DNA from: Bacillota bacterium
GTDB taxonomy: Bacteria > Bacillota > Sulfobacillia > Sulfobacillales > Sulfobacillaceae
Assembly: GCA_021795465.1 (NCBI GenBank)
Contig: JAJYPK010000011.1
Location: 1-40,616, forward strand
Direction of reading: 5' to 3'
DNA: 40,616 nt
The notes below the pieces were generated by a model. That model saw only the letters and a list, made by a program, of their open reading frames with translations, did not search any database and was not told the origin of the DNA. The translations under genes and the position numbers were made by a program. Below, piece by piece: positions 1 to 8,770 of this stretch; positions within the stretch are counted from its first letter, which is position 1; every line of letters begins with the position of its first letter.

Positions 1-677
1 GCAGCGTCAATCCCAACTTCTTGAAGTGCAGATTCAAAAGCCGTAGCGGCTAAACGAGCCACTTCACTCACGGCGGCATTGAGTACGGTCGCATTTTCGC
101 GCTCCAGGAGTCCCACCGAACCGATTTCATGTGACAGCGAAACAGTCAGATGCGGATACTTCTGCATTATTAGATCTCGGATCGCGAGCTCGTGCTCGGC
201 GTTTACCGGAGAAAACACCGCCGTCACGGCAACCGATGAAACCTGGTTCGCATTGTCATCTAAAAATCTCCGTACATCATCCATCGCCAAACTACCCATG
301 GGTCGGCCATCAAATTCATGCCCCCCCCTAACCGTAGTACTCGCCCGGTTGACCACCTCTTTTAACTCCGTGGGCCATCCCGTCAGCGGAGGCACGGCGA
401 GGGTAGCCGGAGCTCCGACCCGAATCATGCCCACCTGATTTAGCCGCTGCCGCTCTATGATCGCGTTCGTTACCTGAGTCGTTCCCAACATCGCATGAGA
501 AATGGCATCCGGTTGAAGCTCTGAGTCCCTGAGGACCGTACGCACCGCATCTCGAATCGAACTCACCACATCACGTGTCACCGGCGTCTTAGTTTTGGCG
601 ACCACCCTATCCTTAGGAGTTAAGATAACAGCGTCGGTGTTAGTTCCCCCCACATCAATGCCCAATCGGTATTTCAT
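1..677 (-). CDS. Hydantoinase/oxoprolinase family protein, N-terminal part (cut by window edge)
   Basis: About 225 codons are visible, with the 3' end beyond base 1. The ATG at 675-677 has AGGAGG (684-689) six bases upstream on the minus strand, so the start is secure. The protein opens with a glycine-rich phosphate loop, DVGGTNTD at residues 8-15, typical of the N-terminal ATP-binding domain of HyuA/5-oxoprolinase-type proteins. GTTQVTNAI-like and REN-ATVLNA-like stretches further on fit the same family. Known members open lactam or hydantoin-type rings with ATP, often together with a HyuB partner that may lie off the left edge. It follows the DUF917 gene by 35 bases in the same direction and is probably in the same operon as the NCS1 permease. 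The family call is firm. The substrate is unknown. Confidence 0.88.
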   Translation of the reverse strand, partial: MKYRLGIDVGGTNTDAVILTPKDRVVAKTKTPVTRDVVSSIRDAVRTVLRDSELQPDAISHAMLGTTQVTNAIIERQRLNQVGMIRVGAPATLAVPPLTGWPTELKEVVNRASTTVRGGHEFDGRPMGSLAMDDVRRFLDDNANQVSSVAVTAVFSPVNAEHELAIRDLIMQKYPHLTVSLSHEIGSVGLLERENATVLNAAVSEVARLAATAFESALQEVGIDA

Positions 678-712
678 CGTTGACCTCCTAAAGAGATTGT
701 CGGTTCTCCATA

Positions 713-1789
713 CTAGACACCAGAGTAAAGGGAAGTATGGTCGACTCCATACCCAAAATAACGGGGTCCGACAGTGTCCATTCCCTTCGATGTATGCCAC
801 ACCGGGTCGCACGGAAACCCGTATACGGTGACCCGATGGCCGTAAGTCAGTGATTCAGTCGTGACGGGTATCAGTGTCTCTCGATCCATGACACAAATCA
901 GGTCAGGTACCGTCGCCACAACCTTTCCATCCAGGATGGCTATCAGATTCTCGTTTTGAAATTCAATCCTCAAGATGGAATCAGCGTATCGGCCTAGTCC
1001 CGTACAGGCTAGTGTCCCCCTGGCAAATCCGTCCCCACTGTGGCGTTCTACATCGGCCACCTTACCCGAAAAGAATTCGACCCCTCCGTGATCCTGTTGT
1101 AGGTGCTGACTCCTGTCTTCGACCGACATGCTTACGTCTCGCAATAGGCGGCCGAGCGCCATGGCTTTATTTATGGTCCCCCGAACCACTGCTGTTTTCG
1201 CTTGCCGTGTGGTCATGGGATATAGCGCAATGATGGCCGCCCCACCCATCGCGACAGTCGCGGTCCGTGCCAGCCTTTCCGTCCACGGATTATCGATAGC
1301 CTCAATAACCAAATGATTGCCTTTTTCGTCCACTAGAGCCATGGGCGTAGCCCGTATCCCATGCACATGAAATGATGTCATTTGAAGTTCGGGGAAAGCT
1401 CTTCCCATACTATCCCCGTCAATAACCGGAAGGCCCATCTGCGCCGCAACAGCAAGCGGGATCATGGAATTGATCCCGCCCGCTTCAATAGTCATAATGG
1501 CCACGGCTTTTTGACCTAAGGTTCGCTCCAAACTGGATACTGCCTTGAGAATTTCCCCACCATTAGGAATTTTTTCTACCATCACTGTCGGTGCACCCAT
1601 CATTGCGGCAGGAATAACTAATCCCTCATTGGGTAGTTCATCGACGTCCAGCAGTGTGATCGGTCCATATCGACTTATCGCCGCTTCTGCCATAAGCTTA
1701 CCGATATAGGGATCTCCGCCACCCCCGGTCCCTAACAGCGTTGCCCCCACCGATAAATCACCTAAATCTTTGATGGTTATGGTTCTCAT
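713..1789 (-). CDS. DUF917 family protein (S-methyl thiohydantoin desulfurase-like)
   Basis: A 358-residue protein of the DUF917 family. The N-terminal region reads DLGDLSVGATLLGTGGGGDPYIGK, split by a characteristic GTGGGGDP glycine-rich stretch near residues 20-27, followed by conserved GGINSM and DGDSMGRAFPELQM stretches around residues 103-137. Family members are usually encoded beside hydantoinase/oxoprolinase genes, and some are annotated as acting on S-methyl thiohydantoins, so the context here is typical. The ATG at 1787-1789 overlaps the stop of the permease gene by four bases (ATGA), implying translational coupling. The next gene, the hydantoinase, starts 35 bases downstream. The exact reaction cannot be read from the sequence. 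It may be a ring-processing subunit acting with the hydantoinase-like protein. Confidence 0.85.
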   Translation of the reverse strand: MRTITIKDLGDLSVGATLLGTGGGGDPYIGKLMAEAAISRYGPITLLDVDELPNEGLVIPAAMMGAPTVMVEKIPNGGEILKAVSSLERTLGQKAVAIMTIEAGGINSMIPLAVAAQMGLPVIDGDSMGRAFPELQMTSFHVHGIRATPMALVDEKGNHLVIEAIDNPWTERLARTATVAMGGAAIIALYPMTTRQAKTAVVRGTINKAMALGRLLRDVSMSVEDRSQHLQQDHGGVEFFSGKVADVERHSGDGFARGTLACTGLGRYADSILRIEFQNENLIAILDGKVVATVPDLICVMDRETLIPVTTESLTYGHRVTVYGFPCDPVWHTSKGMDTVGPRYFGYGVDHTSLYSGV

Positions 1790-3093
1790 GCAGTCTCCCC
1801 CACTATCGACTTGGGTCTCTTCTCGAGCCGACCGTCAATAACGGAACACACCCAGTACAACATCACAGCCGCTACTAACGAGTTAATCGATTGGATCCCC
1901 CATTGGACAAAATATCCTAATAAGAAGGACCCAACCCACGCCACGATCATGGGCCAATTGAAGAGCTCGGTACTGTCAGGTAGTCGACCTTTAGTCAAAC
2001 TGTCCCCAAGAGCCTGCCGTTGTCGGCCAAGGATCCAATAGTCGGTCATCATGATGCCAGAAATCGGCGGTATCGCAACACCAAGGATAATCAAAAAGCC
2101 CACAAAGTGCTGCAAGATCCCGACCGCAGCCAGGATCGTTCCAATTCCCCCAATAACCCACGTGGTTTTGGTACGGGAGACTTTTTTGTCGAAAAGCGTA
2201 TCAATGGCGTTGACAATGCCGAGCGTAGAGGAATAGAGATTCCAGTCATTAATCTTCAATGTTGCCATAATCAAGATAATCGTCCCGATAAATCCGGAGG
2301 TCGAATACACAATAGACACCACATTCGAGCTACGAATGGCATGAGCCAACAACACCCCCACCAAGCCGATGGTGTACTCGCCAAGCGTAATCCCAAGAAT
2401 CGTTTGTTTGACGACGTCTCCCGCCGTCCGATTAAATCGCGTCATGTCCGGTGTGATGACCGCACCGATAATGAATCCCCCCGCCACCAAGGTGGTCCCT
2501 TGACCGAGAGTCAAAAGAGGTCCCGGAGGGGCCATTGCAACCAGATGATGTAGTGCATGATGACTCAATCCGCTAATGATAGCCCAACCAGAAAGAATCA
2601 GGAATAACGGCACGGCAATATACGCCGTCCATCCCATCGACAAAAACCCAAACGTAACAATCGCAATAACCGCCGCCCCCGCCAGGACCGACCATAGCCA
2701 TACTGGCATGCCGCCAATCAATTGCGCCAATCCCGCCGCGAACACGGCATTTTGGATCCCAAACCAGCCAACCAGTCCGATCGCGATGACTATCCCGATT
2801 CCCGCAGACCCGTATCGGCCGAAGCCGGTCCACCGTGCTAAAAGCGAGGTCGACATTCCTTCTCGTTGACCTGCAATGCCCACAATAATGGACACGACCT
2901 CAAGTACTACAGCGCCGAGAGTCAAGGCCCAAAACGCGGACCAAAACTTCATCCCAAAACCTAGTGTCGCCCCCAATAAGAATTGAGACAAAGCCGACAT
3001 TTGACCAAACCTCTGGACGGCAACTGAAAACCAGCCATACCGCGCACTATTGGGCACACGACCTAATGGAAAATCTTCTCCGTGGTCTTCCAA
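1786..3093 (-). CDS. NCS1-type cytosine/hydantoin/purine permease
   Basis: A 435-residue integral membrane protein with about a dozen hydrophobic segments and the NCS1 (CodB-like) pattern. The N-terminal NSARYGW and GATLGFGMKFW stretches are followed by a glycine-rich second half, ending MMTDYWILGRQ near residue 350. NCS1 carriers import cytosine, purines, allantoin or hydantoins with H+ or Na+. Beside DUF917 and hydantoinase genes, a hydantoin-like substrate is the best guess. The start is TTG (3091-3093) rather than ATG. It is supported by GGAGGAG eight bases upstream and by the absence of a better in-frame alternative. The gene follows the PucR regulator gene after a 90-base gap that contains a small hairpin next to its ribosome-binding site. 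Confidence 0.87.
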   Translation of the reverse strand: MEDHGEDFPLGRVPNSARYGWFSVAVQRFGQMSALSQFLLGATLGFGMKFWSAFWALTLGAVVLEVVSIIVGIAGQREGMSTSLLARWTGFGRYGSAGIGIVIAIGLVGWFGIQNAVFAAGLAQLIGGMPVWLWSVLAGAAVIAIVTFGFLSMGWTAYIAVPLFLILSGWAIISGLSHHALHHLVAMAPPGPLLTLGQGTTLVAGGFIIGAVITPDMTRFNRTAGDVVKQTILGITLGEYTIGLVGVLLAHAIRSSNVVSIVYSTSGFIGTIILIMATLKINDWNLYSSTLGIVNAIDTLFDKKVSRTKTTWVIGGIGTILAAVGILQHFVGFLIILGVAIPPISGIMMTDYWILGRQRQALGDSLTKGRLPDSTELFNWPMIVAWVGSFLLGYFVQWGIQSINSLVAAVMLYWVCSVIDGRLEKRPKSIVGETA

Positions 3094-3105
3094 TCAGAAA
3101 TCTCC

Positions 3106-3126
3106 TCCTTTCTTTTCACGAAAGGA
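3106..3126 (-). promoter_or_regulatory. Hairpin abutting the permease ribosome-binding site
   Basis: On the minus strand TCCTTTC and GAAAGGA (7 bp, perfect) flank a 7-base loop. The 3' arm includes the first part of the AAAGGAGGAG Shine-Dalgarno sequence of the TTG-started permease gene. Folding would partly mask ribosome access, so it could tune translation. The stem is short and A/T-rich, so this is only a possibility. Confidence 0.3.
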
Positions 3127-3183
3127 TTTCCACATAGGATGGCCAAATTCATTCGACGGATTGCACAACGTTTCGCTTCACCA

Positions 3184-4653
3184 TTAGTGCAATTCATGGC
3201 GGGCTTTTAGTGCCAGTTGAAGAACCAGTTGGGTCGCCGCATCATCGAGGTCCAATTTCAGCAATTGCTGCGCCCGGTCTAGCCGGTATCGCAAGGTATT
3301 GCGATGCACGTGCAAGATTTGAGAAGAGGCAGCCATCCGCCCTTTGTTGTTTAAGTATACTTCTAAGGTTTGGACCAACTCCTGGTACATCGGATCGTTC
3401 AGAAGCGGTCGCAAGAGGCCTTCTGCCAATTCTCGGGATCGTGGTGAGTCCAACCATCCATAGAGAAATCTCTCCAGTCCCAAGTCTTTGAAATGCGCAA
3501 TTGTGCCAAACCCATAACGCGCCCGACCGACAGTCAAGGCTTCGTGGGCTTCTTCAAAACTCTTACGAAGTCCCGCGGGCCCATCGTAAGGAAATCCGAC
3601 GCCACAGGTAACGCCGGACACCCCATGGCATTCTAGCAACGGGATCAAGTGATCACGGATGGTAGCGGCCCCGCGGAGCGCGACCTCAGGTCGAATGCGT
3701 TCTCGACTCTCTATAATCAACACAAACTCATCGGAATGAGGCAACACCATGCCATGACCAAAAACCTTTATGGCAAACTCTTCAATGGCTCCCAAAACAT
3801 CGCCTTTTATCCGCAATATGGTGTCTTCGGTGACGGCTTGACCGACAAATTGGCGGAACTGGTCCAAGTCCCAAATAAAAGCCGTATGGGTTCGGCCAAG
3901 GTCCAAATTATACCGCTCAGCCGCGCGGATCACGGAGCCAGTAGGGACGTGCGGGTCAACCAGCAGTTCTAACAGAAATTCCGAACGGTGCCTGAGTGAC
4001 GACTCAATCTCTGCTGCACCGAGGTCGAGAAACACCCCGATCGCCAAGGCTACTTGCGCCACCACTCGTTCGGGTAGAGATTCGGGGCTTAAAGAAAATT
4101 GAGTCCCTCGTCCGCGACCCCATTCGACGGGATGTGAACGCCAATCCGCGCCCGGTGGCATGATAATGACCATCTCGTGGTCGTGCATTCTTTGGATAAA
4201 ATCTTCCAAGCTGCTACTCTCACGCCAGGAATTTTGCACATCCTGCAACTGCTCTAATTCATTTCGCATGCGATGATTATCCGCCCCTACCAGAAGCCGA
4301 TAAAGGACATCCATGACCCGTCCTAATTCATCAACCTGCGTCGTCATTAGTGGCAATTGCAACCGGTTCGCTAAGAGACGAGTCGCACTGGCAACCCGGG
4401 CGTCCGTCATGATGAGACCTGCAGCTCCCTCGCTGCTTAATTGCAAAAGCCACGGGTCCACAGCAACTTTCTCTAGCGTGGTACGCGTCGGGCAAATCCA
4501 CAAGATACCAGCACTATCTTGCGATCGCGGTTCTTCCGTTAGAAATTGAATACCGGTAAAATACCTATCTCCAACTCCCTCCTGCGATACCCATCGCACC
4601 AACGGACCCGCCGCATCAAGAAAACTATTTAAGGGAACCCGAACATCGTGCAA
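3184..4653 (-). CDS. PucR/CdaR-type transcriptional regulator
   Basis: A 489-residue regulator with the PucR-type architecture. An N-terminal sensory region (about 1-130) is followed by a central region (about 240-390) resembling the GGDEF-like CdaR domain. The C-terminal helix-turn-helix (about 430-480) contains the family signature HVHRNTLRYRLDRA. Such proteins activate purine, allantoin or sugar-acid catabolism in response to a ligand. Its position immediately upstream of the NCS1 permease and hydantoinase-type genes, on the same strand, suggests it controls them. The start is TTG at 4651-4653, with a modest GAGGGTGA ribosome-binding site about seven bases upstream. A candidate promoter lies at 4695-4723. 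The class is clear and the effector is unknown. Confidence 0.87.
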   Translation of the reverse strand: MHDVRVPLNSFLDAAGPLVRWVSQEGVGDRYFTGIQFLTEEPRSQDSAGILWICPTRTTLEKVAVDPWLLQLSSEGAAGLIMTDARVASATRLLANRLQLPLMTTQVDELGRVMDVLYRLLVGADNHRMRNELEQLQDVQNSWRESSSLEDFIQRMHDHEMVIIMPPGADWRSHPVEWGRGRGTQFSLSPESLPERVVAQVALAIGVFLDLGAAEIESSLRHRSEFLLELLVDPHVPTGSVIRAAERYNLDLGRTHTAFIWDLDQFRQFVGQAVTEDTILRIKGDVLGAIEEFAIKVFGHGMVLPHSDEFVLIIESRERIRPEVALRGAATIRDHLIPLLECHGVSGVTCGVGFPYDGPAGLRKSFEEAHEALTVGRARYGFGTIAHFKDLGLERFLYGWLDSPRSRELAEGLLRPLLNDPMYQELVQTLEVYLNNKGRMAASSQILHVHRNTLRYRLDRAQQLLKLDLDDAATQLVLQLALKARHELH

Positions 4654-4694
4654 AATTGGTCACCCTCTTGATCCATAGTATTTAAATGGCCATA

Positions 4695-4723
4695 ACAATA
4701 CGAGATCCACCACCATAAATCAA
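4695..4723 (-). promoter_or_regulatory. Candidate promoter of the PucR-type regulator
   Basis: On the minus strand TTGATT (4718-4723) and TATTGT (4695-4700) are separated by 17 bases. Each matches the sigma-A consensus at four of six positions. It sits about 40 bases upstream of the TTG start. The match is moderate and no operator was recognised next to it. Confidence 0.35.
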
Positions 4724-4925
4724 GTTCGTGTACCAGGAGAGGTCAGACGAGACTTAGTACAGAAGTCCACCGATACCAAGCCAATTCACGTCTAACTTTG
4801 TGAGCGCCTTTACCAGGCGCCAAGTCTTTCTCTAATCGATACGCCACCGCCATGCTCTCGACCAGAACGATTTCGGTGCGGTAATACCTCGTCATGCACC
4901 GTTGCAAGCGCTACAGTGGAAGTGG

Positions 4926-4965
4926 AAAAAAAGGGGAAGGCTGCCCTTATCTAGCAGCCTTCCCC
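4926..4965 (-). terminator. Rho-independent terminator of the MFS operon
   Basis: On the minus strand a perfect 12-bp G/C-rich stem (GGGGAAGGCTGC at 4933-4944 in plus-strand terms, pairing with 4954-4965) closes a 9-base loop. It is followed directly by seven T residues (4926-4932). It lies 32 bases after the MFS stop codon, so it ends the four-gene operon that starts at 9910. It also has a weaker T-rich tail on the other side. Confidence 0.92.
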
Positions 4966-4997
4966 TTCATATTTTTTCTGGCACTAGATTCACGTTC

Positions 4998-6416
4998 TTA
5001 CACGCTCCGTATCGATGCCTGTGTGCCGCCCTCAAAATCCTCTTCCTCTTGGTCTACGTCCCTTCCGGTAGGGTCCCACTTCACCAACAGGGTCACAATT
5101 AATCCTCCCAAAGGCACAATGCCAATAAGCAGTAATGTGTGTTGCAATCCGAATAGCGCCAGGATTATTGGGAAAAAGTAAAATCCCAAAATGCTACCTA
5201 TCCGTATCACACCTTGGGTGAAACCTGCCCCAACGCCACGGATTTCTGTGGGGTAGGATAAGGCCCCCATACTCATCCCGGTCGATCCTTGCCCCATCGA
5301 ATGCATCGTGATAAAGAGAGCAATAAATAAAGCCACGACGAGTGCCGGTAATACCTGCCCTAGTAGCCCAATCACCAACAGAGAGACTAAAACGCCGCAG
5401 TAGCCCATGATCGCGAGCTTTCTAATTCCTACCCTTTGCGTGACTCGGACATTGATCCCTCCGCCTAAGATCCCAAACAAATTGAAAATCGCCGCACCAA
5501 GGATTGCCAGAAGGAACTTCTTTCCAAAGATCAGAAGGCTGATGGTGGGTAAATAGAATCCTACGGCAAAATATTCCATGCTTTGCGTAAACCCTATCAC
5601 GGCCGCCAACAAGGTCCGAGCACGATATCGCGGGGAAAATAGTTGTGCATATTCCTTAACAGACGTCAACTTTGGCTTAGCCGTATGCACCGTTTCGGCA
5701 TCGACTACCGCGTCAATTCCGTAAGAGTCTCGAAGAACCTGGGCCGCCAATTCCAAGTCGCCTTTACTGGCCGCCCACAACGGACTCTCAGCCATGTAGC
5801 GGTATCGGAGAATCAACACAATAATTGCGGGCAGTGCCCCTATCCCCACCGCCCATCGCCATAGGTCAGCTCCAACTCCAGCAAAGTAAATGGGCAAGAT
5901 GATGATAAAACCAATCGCTGCCGCGGTATACCACATAACTTGCCACATCTGTACCGATCGACCTTTGCGTTGAACCCCCGTGTATTCGGCAACAAAACTT
6001 AAGGCAGCCGGAAAATCTAAGCCAACGCCGACACCCATTAAGAATCTAAAGACTAGCAACCACCCTAGATCGGGAGCAAATGCGGCTGCAATCGCTGCGA
6101 CAACGAAAAAGATTAAATCCAACATGAACATTTTCAGACGACCAATGCGGTCAACATAGTACCCACCAACAAAAGCTGCCAATAAGGCACCAAAAGCCAT
6201 CATGGCGGTAAGGCTTCCCAGTTGAAATGCCGTAAGATGAAATTGCGCCTTCAGTTGGACCGCACCAATTCCGAGACTCGTAAAATCATACGCGTCAATA
6301 AACGTCCCACCTAGTGCAATGAAAATGATCATTAGACTGCGTGGGGATACCACGGTGCCGGAGTTCACAAGCGAAAAAACATCGTGTTTACTGCGTATGA
6401 CCACTGGTTTCTCCAT
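4998..6416 (-). CDS. MFS transporter (sugar porter / metabolite:H+ symporter type)
   Basis: A 472-residue major facilitator with about 12 predicted membrane helices. Loop 2-3 carries the MFS signature GGYYVDRIGRLKMF (about residues 84-97). The FIDAYDFTSLGIG stretch in helix 1 is typical of aromatic-acid, sialate or sugar-acid H+ symporters, and GVGVGLDFPAALSFVAEY fits helix 4-5. It probably imports the carboxylate substrate handled by the enzymes encoded just upstream. The ATG at 6414-6416 follows AAGGAGGAG with good spacing. The gene starts 42 bases after the aldehyde dehydrogenase stop and is closed by a strong terminator, so it is the last gene of that operon. Its substrate cannot be derived from the sequence. 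Confidence 0.88.
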   Translation of the reverse strand: MEKPVVIRSKHDVFSLVNSGTVVSPRSLMIIFIALGGTFIDAYDFTSLGIGAVQLKAQFHLTAFQLGSLTAMMAFGALLAAFVGGYYVDRIGRLKMFMLDLIFFVVAAIAAAFAPDLGWLLVFRFLMGVGVGLDFPAALSFVAEYTGVQRKGRSVQMWQVMWYTAAAIGFIIILPIYFAGVGADLWRWAVGIGALPAIIVLILRYRYMAESPLWAASKGDLELAAQVLRDSYGIDAVVDAETVHTAKPKLTSVKEYAQLFSPRYRARTLLAAVIGFTQSMEYFAVGFYLPTISLLIFGKKFLLAILGAAIFNLFGILGGGINVRVTQRVGIRKLAIMGYCGVLVSLLVIGLLGQVLPALVVALFIALFITMHSMGQGSTGMSMGALSYPTEIRGVGAGFTQGVIRIGSILGFYFFPIILALFGLQHTLLLIGIVPLGGLIVTLLVKWDPTGRDVDQEEEDFEGGTQASIRSV

Positions 6417-6458
6417 AAAAGCTCCTCCTTGTCAGAGACAACTTCTTCATTAGACGGT

Positions 6459-7892
6459 CTAGAGCCCTATCGACACAAACTTCCAATCCAGGTAATCATC
6501 CAATCCCTGATGCCCACCTTCGCGCCCAAAGCCACTATGCTTAACACCGCCAAACGGTGCTTGTACAACCGTAGGAACGGGATCATTGACCCCGATGATG
6601 CCATACTCCAATTTTTCATACATTCGAACGATCCGGCCCATATCTCGCCCGTAGAAATAGGCGGCCAATCCATACGGGGTATCGTTAGCCCATGCGATCA
6701 CCTCCTCATCGGTCGAGAACTTCCACATCCCTAACAAAGGGCCAAAAGTCTCCTCGCGAGCCACCAACGCATCGTGGGGAACATTAGCGACCAACGTGGG
6801 GGCGTAAAACCAGCCACGCTCAGCACCCGCAACCGACAGAGGCTTCCCGCCGGTGAGGACAACGCCGCCTCGCGCTACACTGTCATCTACCTGCCGACTC
6901 ACCTTGTTTAAGGCGCCTTCATCAATCATGGGCCCTACATCGACCGTAGGGTCCGTCCCTAGTCCTACAGTGAGCGCACGAATTTTTGCAGCGAGACGGT
7001 TCGCGAACTCATCATAGATAGCGTCTTCCACGTAAAGCCGATTGGCACAAATGCACGTCTGCCCTGCGTTGCGATATTTGGAAGCAATGACTCCTTGCAC
7101 CGCGAAGTCTAAATCGGCATCAGCCATCACAATGAACGGCGCATGGCCGCCCAATTCGAGGGAAATTTTTTTAAGGTCTTGGGCTGCCCCAACCATCAGC
7201 CGCTGTCCGACTTCTGTAGACCCCGTAAAGGATACTTTCCGCACCCGTGGATTGGATAAGATTTCATCGGCAATCGGACCGGCTGGCCCGACTACAATGT
7301 TGACGACTCCTTTGGGGAGACCGACGGCATCGAACACACGACCCATCTCCAAGGCGGATAACGGCGTGGAACTTGCTGGCTTAATCACCACCGTGCACCC
7401 CGCGGCCAACGCCGGTGACACCTTGCGAGCAATCATCGATGCCGGGAAATTCCACGGTGTAATCGCCGCCACCACACCGACTGGCTGCCGAATGGCGAGA
7501 AGACGCTTAGAGTTCGACGAGGCTGGAATGGTCTGTCCGTAGATACGTTTGGCTTCCTCGGCATTCCACTCAAAATAATCGGCGGACATCATAATCTCCG
7601 CCTTCGCTTCACGTAAAGGCTTACCTTGTTCAGCGGTGAGGATTTCTCCCAAGTAGTCCACTCGAACCCTGATTTCATCCGCAACTTTGTTAAGTAGCTG
7701 TGCCCGTTCCCGTGCGGGCATGGCGGACCAAATCACAAAGGCGTGGGATGCCGACTCAATAGCCAAGCGCGTTTCGTTCACGCCAGCTTGCGATACGTGC
7801 GCAATGGTTTCTCCGGTTGCTGGATTAGTCACGGGTAGGAGGTTTTCGGTTGTCATCCATTCCCCGCCTACATATAAAGCATATTCACTCAT
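6459..7892 (-). CDS. NAD(P)-dependent aldehyde dehydrogenase, succinate/2-oxoglutarate semialdehyde type
   Basis: A full-length 477-residue aldehyde dehydrogenase. Visible landmarks are the catalytic asparagine in PWNFP (N149), the cofactor lysine in KPASSTPLSA (K171), the FTGSTEVGQ loop (222-230), the general base in LELGGHAPF (E246) and the nucleophile in GQTCICANR (C280). The overall sequence is closest to the succinate-semialdehyde dehydrogenase (GabD) group, which also contains 2-oxoglutarate semialdehyde dehydrogenases of sugar-acid pathways. The ATG at 7890-7892 overlaps the preceding gene's stop by four bases (ATGA), showing tight coupling with the beta-hydroxyacid dehydrogenase. Next to a mandelate-racemase-type enzyme, a semialdehyde arising from an acid sugar or hydroxy acid is the more likely substrate than GABA-derived succinate semialdehyde. 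Confidence 0.9.
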   Translation of the reverse strand: MSEYALYVGGEWMTTENLLPVTNPATGETIAHVSQAGVNETRLAIESASHAFVIWSAMPARERAQLLNKVADEIRVRVDYLGEILTAEQGKPLREAKAEIMMSADYFEWNAEEAKRIYGQTIPASSNSKRLLAIRQPVGVVAAITPWNFPASMIARKVSPALAAGCTVVIKPASSTPLSALEMGRVFDAVGLPKGVVNIVVGPAGPIADEILSNPRVRKVSFTGSTEVGQRLMVGAAQDLKKISLELGGHAPFIVMADADLDFAVQGVIASKYRNAGQTCICANRLYVEDAIYDEFANRLAAKIRALTVGLGTDPTVDVGPMIDEGALNKVSRQVDDSVARGGVVLTGGKPLSVAGAERGWFYAPTLVANVPHDALVAREETFGPLLGMWKFSTDEEVIAWANDTPYGLAAYFYGRDMGRIVRMYEKLEYGIIGVNDPVPTVVQAPFGGVKHSGFGREGGHQGLDDYLDWKFVSIGL

Positions 7893-8758
7893 CGGTCATC
7901 CCCGCTTTCTTCAAACAACTTGTAGATAGCTCCCGTGTCTTCCTGCCCCCATCCTCGGGCCTGGGCCTCTTTGAACATGTCGAGCGACAATTGACCCAGC
8001 GGCGCTCTGGCACCCAAAGTCTCCGCCATGGCGACGGCCAACCTAATATCTTTGGTGGTAAGGTCAATCGCAAAGCGCGGCGCATAATCTCCGTCAACCA
8101 CCCAGGGCCCGCGAAGCTTTAACTGGTGGGATTGAGCCCCGGTATCGGCAAGAAGACGCACCAGCACATCCAGGGAAATTTTAGCCCGAGCTCCAATAGC
8201 CAGTCCTTCGGCAAGTACGGCCATGTTGGTCATTCCAATATGGTTGCTAATAAGCTTGAAGGCTGTCGATTGTTCCACATCGCCTAAGTAGTGGACCGGA
8301 TCTCCAATTTGCTCTAACAGCGGTTTCCATTGGGCATATACCTCAGGGTCCCCTCCCGCAAAGATGGGTTCCGTGCCTTCTTCGGCTTGTGCAGGCCCTT
8401 TCCCGAGAGGACAAGCCAGAAAATGATGACCCGATTTGCGAAGGCCGTCAGACACCAGTCGGGCCGATGCGGGGTCAATGGTACTGACATCGATGACAGC
8501 CGAATCGGGAGCCAAGTGCGGGCCAATCTCGTCTAGCACGACATGAATGACGTCAGTCGGCATTGGTAGACTCGTAAAGATCACTGAAGAGCTTGCTGCC
8601 AGAGTCGATAAAGAGTCTGCCTTGTGAGCTCCCCATCCCACAAATTGATCCACGACGGCAGGACGCACGTCATAAACCAAGAGTTCATGGTTATTTCGCA
8701 GCAAATTACGCGCCAATCCGCCACCCATTTTTCCTAATCCAACAAATCCGATCGTCAA
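7889..8758 (-). CDS. NAD(P)-dependent beta-hydroxyacid dehydrogenase (3-hydroxyisobutyrate dehydrogenase family)
   Basis: A 289-residue member of the family containing 3-hydroxyisobutyrate dehydrogenase, tartronate semialdehyde reductase and 6-phosphogluconate dehydrogenase. It starts with the Rossmann motif GFVGLGKMGGGLARNL (residues 4-19). It has the STIDP substrate segment near residue 95, a GKGPAQAEEGT stretch in place of the usual GG-A-AGTL region, and the catalytic lysine in STAFKLISNH (about residue 168). Members interconvert 3-hydroxyacids and semialdehydes. Immediately upstream of an aldehyde dehydrogenase, it may supply or remove a semialdehyde intermediate. It begins 12 bases after the enolase-superfamily gene and overlaps the dehydrogenase gene by four bases. 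Confidence 0.9.
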   Translation of the reverse strand: MTIGFVGLGKMGGGLARNLLRNNHELLVYDVRPAVVDQFVGWGAHKADSLSTLAASSSVIFTSLPMPTDVIHVVLDEIGPHLAPDSAVIDVSTIDPASARLVSDGLRKSGHHFLACPLGKGPAQAEEGTEPIFAGGDPEVYAQWKPLLEQIGDPVHYLGDVEQSTAFKLISNHIGMTNMAVLAEGLAIGARAKISLDVLVRLLADTGAQSHQLKLRGPWVVDGDYAPRFAIDLTTKDIRLAVAMAETLGARAPLGQLSLDMFKEAQARGWGQEDTGAIYKLFEESGDDR

Positions 8759-8770
8759 TCCATCGCCTCC

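Larger units (their letters stand above)
4654..4997. other. Gene-free interval between the PucR gene and the MFS gene
   Basis: No convincing reading frame lies in these 344 bases. The left part carries the candidate promoter for the PucR-type gene, and 4926-4965 holds the strong terminator of the upstream MFS operon. Short open frames at 4894-5181 run through the terminator and antisense to the MFS gene and have no credible start. I see nothing further in 4730-4920. Confidence 0.6.

Noticed and set aside
2020-2553. Plus-strand open frame of 177 codons
   Set aside because: Wholly antisense to the NCS1 permease, Arg/Asn/His-rich composition and no ribosome-binding site. A shadow frame.
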